Positions 9,130-20,211 of a stretch of DNA of 64,000 bases are shown one piece after another. Position 1 is the first letter of the stretch. Each line of letters starts with the position of its first letter. The stretch spans positions 185,001 to 249,000 of the forward strand of contig JAXRKP010000594.1 in NCBI GenBank assembly GCA_037039925.1. Direction: 5' to 3'. The position numbers and the translations under genes are program-made. This DNA comes from Doris montereyensis. Its lineage: Eukaryota > Mollusca > Gastropoda > Nudibranchia > Dorididae. The notes beneath the pieces are model-generated. The model did not search any database. It saw only the letters and a list, made by a program, of their open reading frames with translations, and had not been told where the DNA came from.

Positions 9130-9785
9130 CTCAAATGGGCAGGGAAAAATTTGAACAAGTTCAAAGCTACAATTACCTAGGAGCAATGATTAACTCAGAG
9201 GGGAAACTAAGAGAAGAAGTCAGCCAGAGAATCCAAAAGGCAAGTGCAGTGTATAACCATTTAGGAAAGGCATTTGTAGGTAAGCAAGAATTGTCAACAA
9301 AAACCAAAATAGCAGTATATAACACATTTTATTGTCGTACTCTCCTCGGTGGCAGTGAACCTGGACCTGAGACAGAAGTGAATACAGTAGAGTACAGGAG
9401 CTGAAATGAAATATCTAAGAAGAGAAGTATGGAAACTAAAAGAGATAAAATCAGAAACACAACAATTAAAAACTAAGATAGAAACATTGATACAAATCAA
9501 TTGAGATGGTTTGGGTATGTAAACAGAATGAATGACAATAGAATAGCAAAATCAGTATACAGTGCTAAAACTCAAGGTAAAAGACCAAAAGACAGACCTC
9601 AGAGAAAGTGAGAAGAAGATATAAAAGAGGCATTAAAGCAAAGAAATTTAACTTTCACGGAAGGAAACAGAAAATGTCAGGACAGGGCAGCCTGGAGAAG
9701 ATCATCTCTGGCATCTAAAACTCATACACCGGACGGTAGAATGGGAGCTGATAAAGAAAATAATAATAATAAAAAAATTTGAACA
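9130..9785 (+). pseudogene. LINE RT thumb and C-terminal region with AAT-rich tail
   Basis: Blocks: 'FEQVQSYNYLGAMINSEGK' (thumb, 'YLG'), 'EEVSQRIQKASAVYNHLGK', 'KIAVYNTFYCRTLLGGSEP' (normally 'TLLYGSE'), then frameshifted 'MKYLRREVWKLK', 'NQLRWFGYVNRMNDNRIAK' near 9,495-9,550, 'GKRPKDRPQRK', a stop at about 9,609 where Trp is expected, and 'EEDIKEALKQRNL' and 'DRAAWRRSSLAS' near 9,700. This is the standard RTE/CR1-type C-terminal order. It ends near 'aataataataataaaaaaatttga' sequence (9,760-9,782), which serves as the 3' tail. Confidence 0.85.
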
Positions 9786-9833
9786 GGGAGACTTTAGGTC
9801 ATTGTTAAAAGCCTGATGTATCAGTTTTTGGGG

Positions 9834-10072
9834 ATGGGGAGAGGGAGAGGGAGAGGGAGAGAGAGAGCGGAGAGGGAGAGGGAGCGAGAGCGGAGAGAGA
9901 GACACAGAGAGAGAAAGAGCGGAGAGGGAGCGAGAGCGGAGAGAGAGAGAGACAGAGACAGACAGAGAGACAGACAGAGAGACAGACAGAGAGACAGACA
10001 GAGAGACAGAAAGAGACAGAGAGACAGAGACACACAGAGAGACAGAGACAGACAAACAGACAGACAGAGAGG

Positions 10073-10164
<92 letters not shown>

Positions 10165-10289
10165 GAGCGAGAGAGACACAGACAGAGGCAGACTGAGACA
10201 GACAGAGAGACAGACAGACAGACAGACAGAGAGCGAGAGAGACACAGACAGAGAGACAAACAGACAAAGAGACAGACTGACACATACAG

Positions 10290-10334
<45 letters not shown>

Positions 10335-10405
10335 GAGAGACAGAAAGAGAGAGAGAGAGACAGAAAGAGGAACGCTAGAGAAAGAAGGCAAATGGACAGA
10401 CAGAT
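9834..10405 (+). repeat. GA / GACA / GAGACAGA purine-rich microsatellite
   Basis: Nearly 570 bp of 'gagaga', 'gacagaca' and 'gagacaga' on the plus strand. It starts right after a 50-bp unique piece that follows the LINE tail. Long open frames on both strands here (Ser/Leu/Cys/Val or Arg/Glu/Asp) are repeat artefacts. Confidence 0.93.
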
Positions 10406-10460
10406 CAACAAATGACACGGATATATTATAGAGACATAGATAGATACAAAAAGATTTGGT
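10406..10460. other. Short unique spacer between microsatellites
   Basis: Low-complexity transition containing 'agacatagatagatac'. Nothing else is recognised. Confidence 0.4.
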
Positions 10461-10475
10461 AGCAGCAGCAGCAAT

Positions 10476-10530
<55 letters not shown>

Positions 10531-10640
10531 CAGCAGCAGGCAGCAGCAGCAGCAGCAGCACCGCAACAGCTGCAGCAACAGCAGGAGCAGCAGCATTTCC
10601 AAAGCCAGCAGCAACAGCAGCAGCAGCAGCAGCAGCAGGC
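10461..10640 (+). repeat. CAG/AGC trinucleotide tract, partly imperfect
   Basis: A long AGC run (10,461-10,540) is followed by an imperfect part (10,561-10,640). In one plus frame that part reads Pro, Gln, Leu, Glu, His, Phe and Ser among many Gln, with mixed CAA and CAG codons. It joins the satellite at 10,640 through the shared word 'aggcag'. No start codon in the Gln frame and no flanking exon are seen. Confidence 0.9.
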
Positions 10641-13549
10641 AGCAAGCGATTGCGATTAGCAGTGCTGAGCAGCAGAGTGCGATTCATATAGGGAGTAATT
10701 GTGTTCCATTATATACACAAGGATTGTCAATTTTTGTTGTGGGAGATATCCTTGAATGTATGGGTTGGGCTTTTTATTTTTTTTATCAGATACAGATAAG
10801 TCGATAGGCTTTGATCGTAAAAAATTCAATGGTTGCAAGCGATTTCAATGTGTAGGTGACGTTTTCAGCTCCATCACTCTCTATCTCTATCTGTCGAGGC
10901 CGTTAAGGCGCCACCGATGACCAAATAACCAGTCTCCTTCACCTGTCCCGCTTCATGTATTGACAATATGAGGATAGCTCCGGCTCTAGAAGCCGTAACG
11001 GCCTTGATCACACTTGAAGGAACTTTTTTACAATTCGCTGACTGTTTGGTTTGATTGGTCAATGATTGTTCCTTCAGGCAGGCCAAGCGATTGCGATTGC
11101 GATTGCGATTGCGATTGCGATTCATAAGGGACTGGACATTGCACCCATTATATACACAAGGATTGTCAATTTTTTGTTGTGGGAGAGATCCTTGGAATGT
11201 ATGGGTTGGGCTTTTTATTTTTTTATCAAATACAGATAAGTCGATAGGCTTTGATCGTAAAAAATTCAATGGTTGCAAGCGATTTCAATGTGTAGGTGAC
11301 GTTTTCAGCTCCATCACTCTCTATCTCTCTATCTGTCGAGGCCGTTAAGGCGCCACCGATGACCAAATAACCAGTCTCCTTCACCTGTCCCGCTTCATGT
11401 ATTGACAATATGAGGATAGCTCCGGCTCTAGAAGCCGTAACGGCCTTGATCACTTGAAGGAACTTTTTTACAATTCGCTGACTGGTTTGGTTTGATTGGT
11501 CAATGATTGTTCCTTCAGGCAGGCTCAAGCGATTGCGATTGCGATTGCGATTGCGATTGCGATTCATATGGACTGACATTGCACCCATTATATACACAAG
11601 GATTGTCAATTTTTGTTGTAGGAGATATCCTTGGAATGTATGGGTTGGGCTTTTTATTTTTTTATCAGATACAGATAAGTCGATAGGCTTTGATCGTAAA
11701 AAAATTCAATGGTTGCAAGCGATTTCAATGTGTAGGTGACGTTTTCAGCTCCATCACTCTCTATCTCTCTATCTGTCGAGGCCGTTAAGGCGCCACCGAT
11801 GACCAAATAACCAGTCTCCTTCACCTGTCCCGCTTCATGTATTGACAATATGAGGATAGCTCCGGCTCTAGAAGCCGTAACGGCCTTGATCACTTGAAGG
11901 AACTTTTTTACAATTCGCTGACTGTTTGGTTTGATTGGTCAATGATTGTTCCTTCAGGCAGGCTCAAGCGATTGCGATTGCGATTGCGATTGCGATTGCG
12001 ATTCATTCAAGGGACTGACATTGCACCCATTATATACACAAGGATTGTCAATTTTTGTTGTGGGAGATATCCTCTTGGAATGTAAGGGTTGGGCTTTTAT
12101 TTTTTTATCAGATACAGATAAGTCGATAGGCTTTGATCGTAAAAAATTCAATGGTTGCAAGCGATTTCAATGTGTAGGTGACGTTTTCAGCTCCATCACT
12201 CTCTATCTCTATCTGTCGAGGCCGTTAAGGCGCCACCGATGACCAAATAACCAGTCTCCTTCACCTGTCCCGCTTCATGTATTGACAATATGAGGATAGC
12301 TCCGGCTCTAGAAGCCGTAACGGCCTTGATCACTTGGAAGGAACTTTTTTACAATTCGCTGACTGTTTGGTTTGATTGGTCAATGATTGTTCCTTCAGGC
12401 AGGCTCAAGCGATTGCGATTGCGATTGCGATTGCGATTGCGATTCATAAGGGACTGACATTGCACCCATTCTATACACAAGGATTGTCAATTTTTGTTGT
12501 GGGAGATATCCTTGAATGTATGGGTTGGGCTTTTTATTTTTTTATCAGATACAGATAAGTCGATAGGCTTTGATCGTAAAAAATTCAATGGTTGCAAGCG
12601 ATTTCAATGTGTAGGTGACGTTTTCAGCTCCATCACTCTCTATCTCTCTATCTGTCGAGGCCGTTAAGGCGCCACCGATGACCAAATAACCAGTCTCCTT
12701 CACCTGTCCCGCTTCATGTATTGACAATATGAGGATAGCTCCGCTCTAGAAGCCGTAACGGCCTTGATCACTTGAAGGAACTTTACAATTCGCTGACTGT
12801 TTGGTTTGATTGGTCAATGATTGTTCCTTCAGGCAGGCTCAAGCGATTGCGATTGCGATTGCGATTGCGATTGCGATTGATTCATAAGGGACCGACATTG
12901 CACCCATTATATACACAAGGATTGTCAATTTTTGTTGTGGGAGATATCCTTGGAATGTATGGGTTGGGCTTTTTATTTTTATCAGATACAGATAAGTCGA
13001 TAGGCTTTGATCGTAAAAAATTCAATGGTTGCAAGCGATTTCAATGTGTAGATGACGTTTTCATCATCACTCTCTATCTATCTGTCGAGGCCCGTTAAGG
13101 GCGCCGATGACCAAAATAACCAGTCTCTCCTTCACCTGTCCCGCTTCATGTATTGACAATATGAGGATAGCTCGGCTCTAAACCGTAACGGCCTTGATCG
13201 CGAAGGAACTTTTTTACAATTCGCTGACTGTTTGGTTTGATTGGTCAGTGATTGTTCCTTCCAGGCAGGCTCAAGCGATTGCGATTGCGATTGCGATTGC
13301 GATTGCGATTGCGATTCAAAGAGACTGACATTGCACCCATTCTATACACAGGATTGTCAATTTTGTTGTGGGAGATATCCTTGGAATGTATGGGTTGGGC
13401 TTTTTTATTTTTAGTATCAGATACAGATAAGTCGATTAGAGCTTTGATCGTAAAAATTCAATGGTTGCAAGCGATTTCATCTGTAGATGTGGTGTAGCTC
13501 ATCCTCTCTATCTCTATCTGTCGAGGCCGTTAGGCGCCACCGAAGAACA

Positions 13550-13775
13550 AATAGTAGTCTCCTTCAGTAGTAGTATCAGTAGTAGTATTGACAATATGAG
13601 GATAGCTCCGGCTCTAGAAGCCGTAGCGGCCTTGATCACTTGAAGGAACTTTTTACAATTCGCTGACTGTTTGGTTTGATTGGTCGATGATTGTTTGGTA
13701 GTGGTAGTGGTAGTGGTAGTGGTAGTAGTGGGGAGTGTTATGGTAGGTAGTATGAGCGTGATGCGATAGAGAAAG
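13550..13775 (+). repeat. Aberrant monomer with GGTAGT and AGT words in place of normal sequence
   Basis: The hexamer block expected near 13,695 is replaced by about five GGTAGT units and irregular sequence up to 13,770. About 120 bp earlier, 'ccttcacctgtcccgcttcatg' is replaced by 'agtagtagtatcagtagtag' sequence. The rest of the monomer is close to consensus. Confidence 0.85.
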
Positions 13776-13839
13776 GATTGTCAATTTTTGTTGTGGGAGA
13801 TATCCTTGGAATGTATGGGTTGGGCTTTTTATTTTTTTA

Positions 13840-16260
13840 TCAGATACAGATAAGTCGATAGGCTTTGATCGTAAAAAATTCAATGGTTGCAAGCGATTTC
13901 AATGTGTAGGTGACGTTTTCAGCTCCATCACTCTCTATCTCTCTATCTGTCGAGGCCGTTAAGGCGCCACCGATGACCAAATAACCAGTCTCCTTCACCT
14001 GTCCCGCTTCATGTATTGACAATATGAGGATAGCTCCGGCTCTAGAAGCCGTAACGGCCTTGATCACTTGAAGGAACTTTTTTACAATTCGCTGACTGTT
14101 TGGTTTGATTGGTCAATGATTGTTCCTTCAGGCAGGCTCAAGCGATTGCGATTGCGATTGCGATTGCGATTGCGATTGCGATTCATAAGGGACTGACATT
14201 GCACCCATTATATACACAAGGATTGTCAATTTTTGTTGTGGGAGATATCCTTGGAATGTATGGGTTGGGCTTTTTATTTTTTTATCAGATACAGATAAGT
14301 CGATAGGCTTTGATCGTAAAAAATTCAATGGTTGCAAGCGATTTCAATGTGTAGGTGACGTTTTCAGCTCCATCACTCTCTATCTCTCTATCTGTCGAGG
14401 CCGTTAAGGCGCCACCGATGACCAAATAACCAGTCTCCTTCACCTGTCCCGCTTCATGTATTGACAATATGAGGATAGCTCCGGCTCTAGAAGCCGTAAC
14501 GGCCTTGATCACTTGAAGGAACTTTTTTACAATTCGCTGACTGTTTGGTTTGATTGGTCAATGATTGTTCCTTCAGGCAGGCTCAAGCGATTGCGATTGC
14601 GATTGCGATTGCGATTGCGATTGCGATTCATAAGGGACTGACATTGCACCCATTATATACACAAGGATTGTCAATTTTTGTTGTGGGAGATATCCTTGGA
14701 ATGTATGGGTTGGGCTTTTTATTTTTTTATCAGATACAGATAAGTCGATAGGCTTTGATCGTAAAAAATTCAATGGTTGCAAGCGATTTCAATGTGTAGG
14801 TGACGTTTTCAGCTCCATCACTCTCTATCTCTCTATCTGTCGAGGCCGTTAAGGCGCCACCGATGACCAAATAACCAGTCTCCTTCACCTGTCCCGCTTC
14901 ATGTATTGACAATATGAGGATAGCTCCGGCTCTAGAAGCCGTAACGGCCTTGATCACTTGAAGGAACTTTTTTACAATTCGCTGACTGTTTGGTTTGATT
15001 GGTCAATGATTGTTCCTTCAGGCAGGCTCAAGCGATTGCGATTGCGATTGCGATTGCGATTGCGATTGCGATTCATAAGGGACTGACATTGCACCCATTA
15101 TATACACAAGGATTGTCAATTTTTGTTGTGGGAGATATCCTTGGAATGTATGGGTTGGGCTTTTTATTTTTTTATCAGATACAGATAAGTCGATAGGCTT
15201 TGATCGTAAAAAATTCAATGGTTGCAAGCGATTTCAATGTGTAGGTGACGTTTTCAGCTCCATCACTCTCTATCTCTCTATCTGTCGAGGCCGTTAAGGC
15301 GCCACCGATGACCAAATAACCAGTCTCCTTCACCTGTCCCGCTTCATGTATTGACAATATGAGGATAGCTCCGGCTCTAGAAGCCGTAACGGCCTTGATC
15401 ACTTGAAGGAACTTTTTTACAATTCGCTGACTGTTTGGTTTGATTGGTCAATGATTGTTCCTTCAGGCAGGCTCAAGCGATTGCGATTGCGATTGCGATT
15501 GCGATTGCGATTGCGATTCATAAGGGACTGACATTGCACCCATTATATACACAAGGATTGTCAATTTTTGTTGTGGGAGATATCCTTGGAATGTATGGGT
15601 TGGGCTTTTTATTTTTTTATCAGATACAGATAAGTCGATAGGCTTTGATCGTAAAAAATTCAATGGTTGCAAGCGATTTCAATGTGTAGGTGACGTTTTC
15701 AGCTCCATCACTCTCTATCTCTCTATCTGTCGAGGCCGTTAAGGCGCCACCGATGACCAAATAACCAGTCTCCTTCACCTGTCCCGCTTCATGTATTGAC
15801 AATATGAGGATAGCTCCGGCTCTAGAAGCCGTAACGGCCTTGATCACTTGAAGGAACTTTTTTACAATTCGCTGACTGTTTGGTTTGATTGGTCAATGAT
15901 TGTTCCTTCAGGCAGGCTCAAGCGATTGCGATTGCGATTGCGATTGCGATTGCGATTGCGATTCATAAGGGACTGACATTGCACCCATTATATACACAAG
16001 GATTGTCAATTTTTGTTGTGGGAGATATCCTTGGAATGTATGGGTTGGGCTTTTTATTTTTTTATCAGATACAGATAAGTCGATAGGCTTTGATCGTAAA
16101 AAATTCAATGGTTGCAAGCGATTTCAATGTGTAGGTGACGTTTTCAGCTCCATCACTCTCTATCTCTCTATCTGTCGAGGCCGTTAAGGCGCCACCGATG
16201 ACCAAATAACCAGTCTCCTTCACCTGTCCCGCTTCATGTATTGACAATATGAGGATAGCT
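13840..16260 (+). repeat. Homogenised core: five monomers spaced exactly 445 bp
   Basis: Blocks at 14,144, 14,589, 15,034, 15,479 and 15,924 are exactly 445 bp apart. The bodies between them appear identical base for base, each with the same (GATTGC)6 block. Monomers on either side have scattered 1-4 bp indels. The same identical version recurs, inverted, at 57,623-58,068 and 62,460-63,742. Confidence 0.9.
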
Positions 16261-16804
16261 CCGGCTCTAGAAGCCGTAGTAACAATATCACTTGAAGGAA
16301 CTTTTTACAATTCGCTGACTGTTTGGTTTGATTGGTCAGCCAGATTGTTCCTTCAGGCAGGCTCAAGCGATTGCGATTGCGATTGCGATTGCGATTGCGA
16401 TTCATAAAGGGACTGACATTGCACCCATTCTATACACAAGGATTGTCAATTTTGTTGTGGGAGATGTCCTTGGAATGTATGGAGTTGGGCTTTTTATTTT
16501 TTATCAGATACAGATAAGTCGATAGGCTTTGATCGTAAAAATTCAATGGTTGCAAGCGATTTCAATGTGTAGGTGACGTTTTCAGCTCCATCACTCTCTA
16601 TCTCTCTATCTGTCGAGGCCCGTTGAGCGCCACCGATGACCAAATAACCAGTCTCCTTCACCTGTCCCGCTTCATGTATTGACAATATGAGGATAGCTCC
16701 GGCTCTAGAAGCCGTAACGGCCTTGATCACTTGAAGGAACTTTTTACAGTTGCTGACTGTTTGGTTTGATTGGTCAATGATTGTTCCTTCAGGCAGGCTC
16801 AAGC

Positions 16805-19800
16805 GATTGCGATTGCGATTGCGATTGCGATTGCGATTGCGATTGCGATTGCGATTGCGATTGCGATTGCGATTGCGATTGCGATTGCGATTGCGATTGC
16901 GATTGCGATTGCGAGTTGCGATTGCGATTGCGATTGCGATTGCGATTGCGATTGCGATTGCGATTGCGATTGCGATTGCGATTGCGATTGCGATTGCGAT
17001 TGCGATTGCGATTGCGATTGCGATTGCGATTGCGATTGCGATTGCGATTGCGATTGCGATTGCGATTGCGATTGCGATTGCGATTGCGATTGCGATTGCG
17101 ATTGCGATTGCGATTGCGATTGCGATTGCGATTGCGATTGCGATTGCGATTGCGATTGCGATTGCGATTGCGATTGCGATTGCGATTGCGATTGCGATTG
17201 CGATTGCGATTGCGATTGCGATTGCGATTGCGATTGCGATTGCGATTGCGATTGCGATTGCGATTGCGATTGCGATTGCGATTGCGATTGCGATTGCGAT
17301 TGCGATTGCGATTGCGATTGCGATTGCGATTGCGATTGCGATTGCGATTGCGATTGCGATTGCGATTGCGATTGCGATTGCGATTGCGATTGCGATTGCG
17401 ATTGCGATTGCGATTGCGATTGCGATTGCGATTGCGATTGCGATTGCGATTGCGATTGCGATTGCGATTGCGATTGCGATTGCGATTGCGATTGCGATTG
17501 CGATTGCGATTGCGATTGCGATTGCGATTGCGATTGCGATTGCGATTGCGATTGCGATTGCGATTGCGATTGCGATTGCGATTGCGATTGCGATTGCGAT
17601 TGCGATTGCGATTGCGATTGCGATTGCGATTGCGATTGCGATTGCGATTGCGATTGCGATTGCGATTGCGATTGCGATTGCGATTGCGATTGCGATTGCG
17701 ATTGCGATTGCGATTGCGATTGCGATTGCGATTGCGATTGCGATTGCGATTGCGATTGCGATTGCGATTGCGATTGCGATTGCGATTGCGATTGCGATTG
17801 CGATTGCGATTGCGATTGCGATTGCGATTGCGATTGCGATTGCGATTGCGATTGCGATTGCGATTGCGATTGCGATTGCGATTGCGATTGCGATTGCGAT
17901 TGCGATTGCGATTGCGATTGCGATTGCGATTGCGATTGCGATTGCGATTGCGATTGCGATTGCGATTGCGATTGCGATTGCGATTGCGATTGCGATTGCG
18001 ATTGCGATTGCGATTGCGATTGCGATTGCGATTGCGATTGCGATTGCGATTGCGATTGCGATTGCGATTGCGATTGCGATTGCGATTGCGATTGCGATTG
18101 CGATTGCGATTGCGATTGCGATTGCGATTGCGATTGCGATTGCGATTGCGATTGCGATTGCGATTGCGATTGCGATTGCGATTGCGATTGCGATTGCGAT
18201 TGCGATTGCGATTGCGATTGCGATTGCGATTGCGATTGCGATTGCGATTGCGATTGCGATTGCGATTGCGATTGCGATTGCGATTGCGATTGCGATTGCG
18301 ATTGCGATTGCGATTGCGATTGCGATTGCGATTGCGATTGCGATTGCGATTGCGATTGCGATTGCGATTGCGATTGCGATTGCGATTGCGATTGCGATTG
18401 CGATTGCGATTGCGATTGCGATTGCGATTGCGATTGCGATTGCGATTGCGATTGCGATTGCGATTGCGATTGCGATTGCGATTGCGATTGCGATTGCGAT
18501 TGCGATTGCGATTGCGATTGCGATTGCGATTGCGATTGCGATTGCGATTGCGATTGCGATTGCGATTGCGATTGCGATTGCGATTGCGATTGCGATTGCG
18601 ATTGCGATTGCGATTGCGATTGCGATTGCGATTGCGATTGCGATTGCGATTGCGATTGCGATTGCGATTGCGATTGCGATTGCGATTGCGATTGCGATTG
18701 CGATTGCGATTGCGATTGCGATTGCGATTGCGATTGCGATTGCGATTGCGATTGCGATTGCGATTGCGATTGCGATTGCGATTGCGATTGCGATTGCGAT
18801 TGCGATTGCGATTGCGATTGCGATTGCGATTGCGATTGCGATTGCGATTGCGATTGCGATTGCGATTGCGATTGCGATTGCGATTGCGATTGCGATTGCG
18901 ATTGCGATTGCGATTGCGATTGCGATTGCGATTGCGATTGCGATTGCGATTGCGATTGCGATTGCGATTGCGATTGCGATTGCGATTGCGATTGCGATTG
19001 CGATTGCGATTGCGATTGCGATTGCGATTGCGATTGCGATTGCGATTGCGATTGCGATTGCGATTGCGATTGCGATTGCGATTGCGATTGCGATTGCGAT
19101 TGCGATTGCGATTGCGATTGCGATTGCGATTGCGATTGCGATTGCGATTGCGATTGCGATTGCGATTGCGATTGCGATTGCGATTGCGATTGCGATTGCG
19201 ATTGCGATTGCGATTGCGATTGCGATTGCGATTGCGATTGCGATTGCGATTGCGATTGCGATTGCGATTGCGATTGCGATTGCGATTGCGATTGCGATTG
19301 CGATTGCGATTGCGATTGCGATTGCGATTGCGATTGCGATTGCGATTGCGATTGCGATTGCGATTGCGATTGCGATTGCGATTGCGATTGCGATTGCGAT
19401 TGCGATTGCGATTGCGATTGCGATTGCGATTGCGATTGCGATTGCGATTGCGATTGCGATTGCGATTGCGATTGCGATTGCGATTGCGATTGCGATTGCG
19501 ATTGCGATTGCGATTGCGATTGCGATTGCGATTGCGATTGCGATTGCGATTGCGATTGCGATTGCGATTGCGATTGCGATTGCGATTGCGATTGCGATTG
19601 CGATTGCGATTGCGATTGCGATTGCGATTGCGATTGCGATTGCGATTGCGATTGCGATTGCGATTGCGATTGCGATTGCGATTGCGATTGCGATTGCGAT
19701 TGCGATTGCGATTGCGATTGCGATTGCGATTGCGATTGCGATTGCGATTGCGATTGCGATTGCGATTGCGATTGCGATTGCGATTGCGATTGCGATTGCG

Positions 19801-20211
19801 ATTGCGATTGCGATTGCGATTGCGATTGCGATTGCGATTGCGATTGCGATTGCGATTGCGATTGCGATTGCGATTGCGATTGCGATTGCGATTGCGATTG
19901 CGATTGCGATTGCGATTGCGATTGCGATTTGCGATTGCGATTGCGATTGCGATTGCGATTGCGATTGCGATTGCGTCGATTGCGATTGCGATTGCGATTG
20001 CGATTGCCGATTGCGATTGCGATTGCGATTGCGATTGCGATTGCGATCTGCGATTGCCGATTGCGATTGCGCTTGCAGATTGCGAATTGCGATTGCGATC
20101 TGCCGATTGCGACTTGCGATTGCGAATTGCTGACGTTGGATTGCGATTGCATGATTGCGATTGCGATCAGCGATTGCGATTGCGATTGCGATTGCGATTG
20201 CGATTGCGATT
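16805..20211 (+). repeat. Expanded (GATTGC)n array 1, 3.4 kb
   Basis: The array occupies the normal place of the hexamer block in a monomer, with normal monomer sequence on both sides. One inserted G lies near 16,915. It is then uninterrupted to about 19,929 (about 500 copies) and decays over 19,930-20,211 with indels and variants such as 'gcgtcgatt' and 'gattgccgatt'. Confidence 0.97.

Larger units (their letters stand above)
4500..9785 (+). mobile_element. RTE-like non-LTR retrotransposon, decayed and twice interrupted
   Basis: The element is assembled from collinear plus-strand pieces. They are 5' tandem repeats (4,505-4,702), apurinic-endonuclease start (4,859), linker (5,140-6,070), reverse transcriptase (6,374-6,875 and 8,888-9,110), C-terminal region (9,130-9,750) and an (AAT)n tail (about 9,755-9,778). 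One endonuclease plus RT polyprotein with a short repeat tail and no visible RNase H fits the RTE clade. Insertions at about 6,070-6,366 and 6,882-8,881 break it. Removing them leaves roughly 3 kb, near the usual RTE length, although part of the endonuclease after about 5,130 appears deleted. Stops and frameshifts throughout show it cannot make a functional protein. Confidence 0.8.
10641..16804 (+). repeat. Left satellite array, about 445-bp monomer, 14 copies
   Basis: Each monomer runs from a (GATTGC)5-7 block through 'cataagggactgacattgca', 'ggattgtcaatttttgttg', 'gggttgggctttttattt', 'aagtcgataggctttgatcg', 'gaggccgttaaggcgccacc', 'ctagaagccgtaacggcc' and 'ttccttcaggcaggctcaag' to the next block. 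Blocks begin near 10,645, 11,089, 11,531, 11,970, 12,411, 12,845, 13,277, (13,695 replaced), 14,144, 14,589, 15,034, 15,479, 15,924 and 16,369. 445 is not a multiple of 3, so no frame continues from monomer to monomer. No function is recognised. Confidence 0.95.

Noticed and set aside
9702..10687. Ser/Leu/Cys/Val-rich and Arg/Glu/Asp-rich open frames over the GA tract
   Set aside because: Low-complexity translations of GA/GACA and CAG microsatellites with no other coding evidence.
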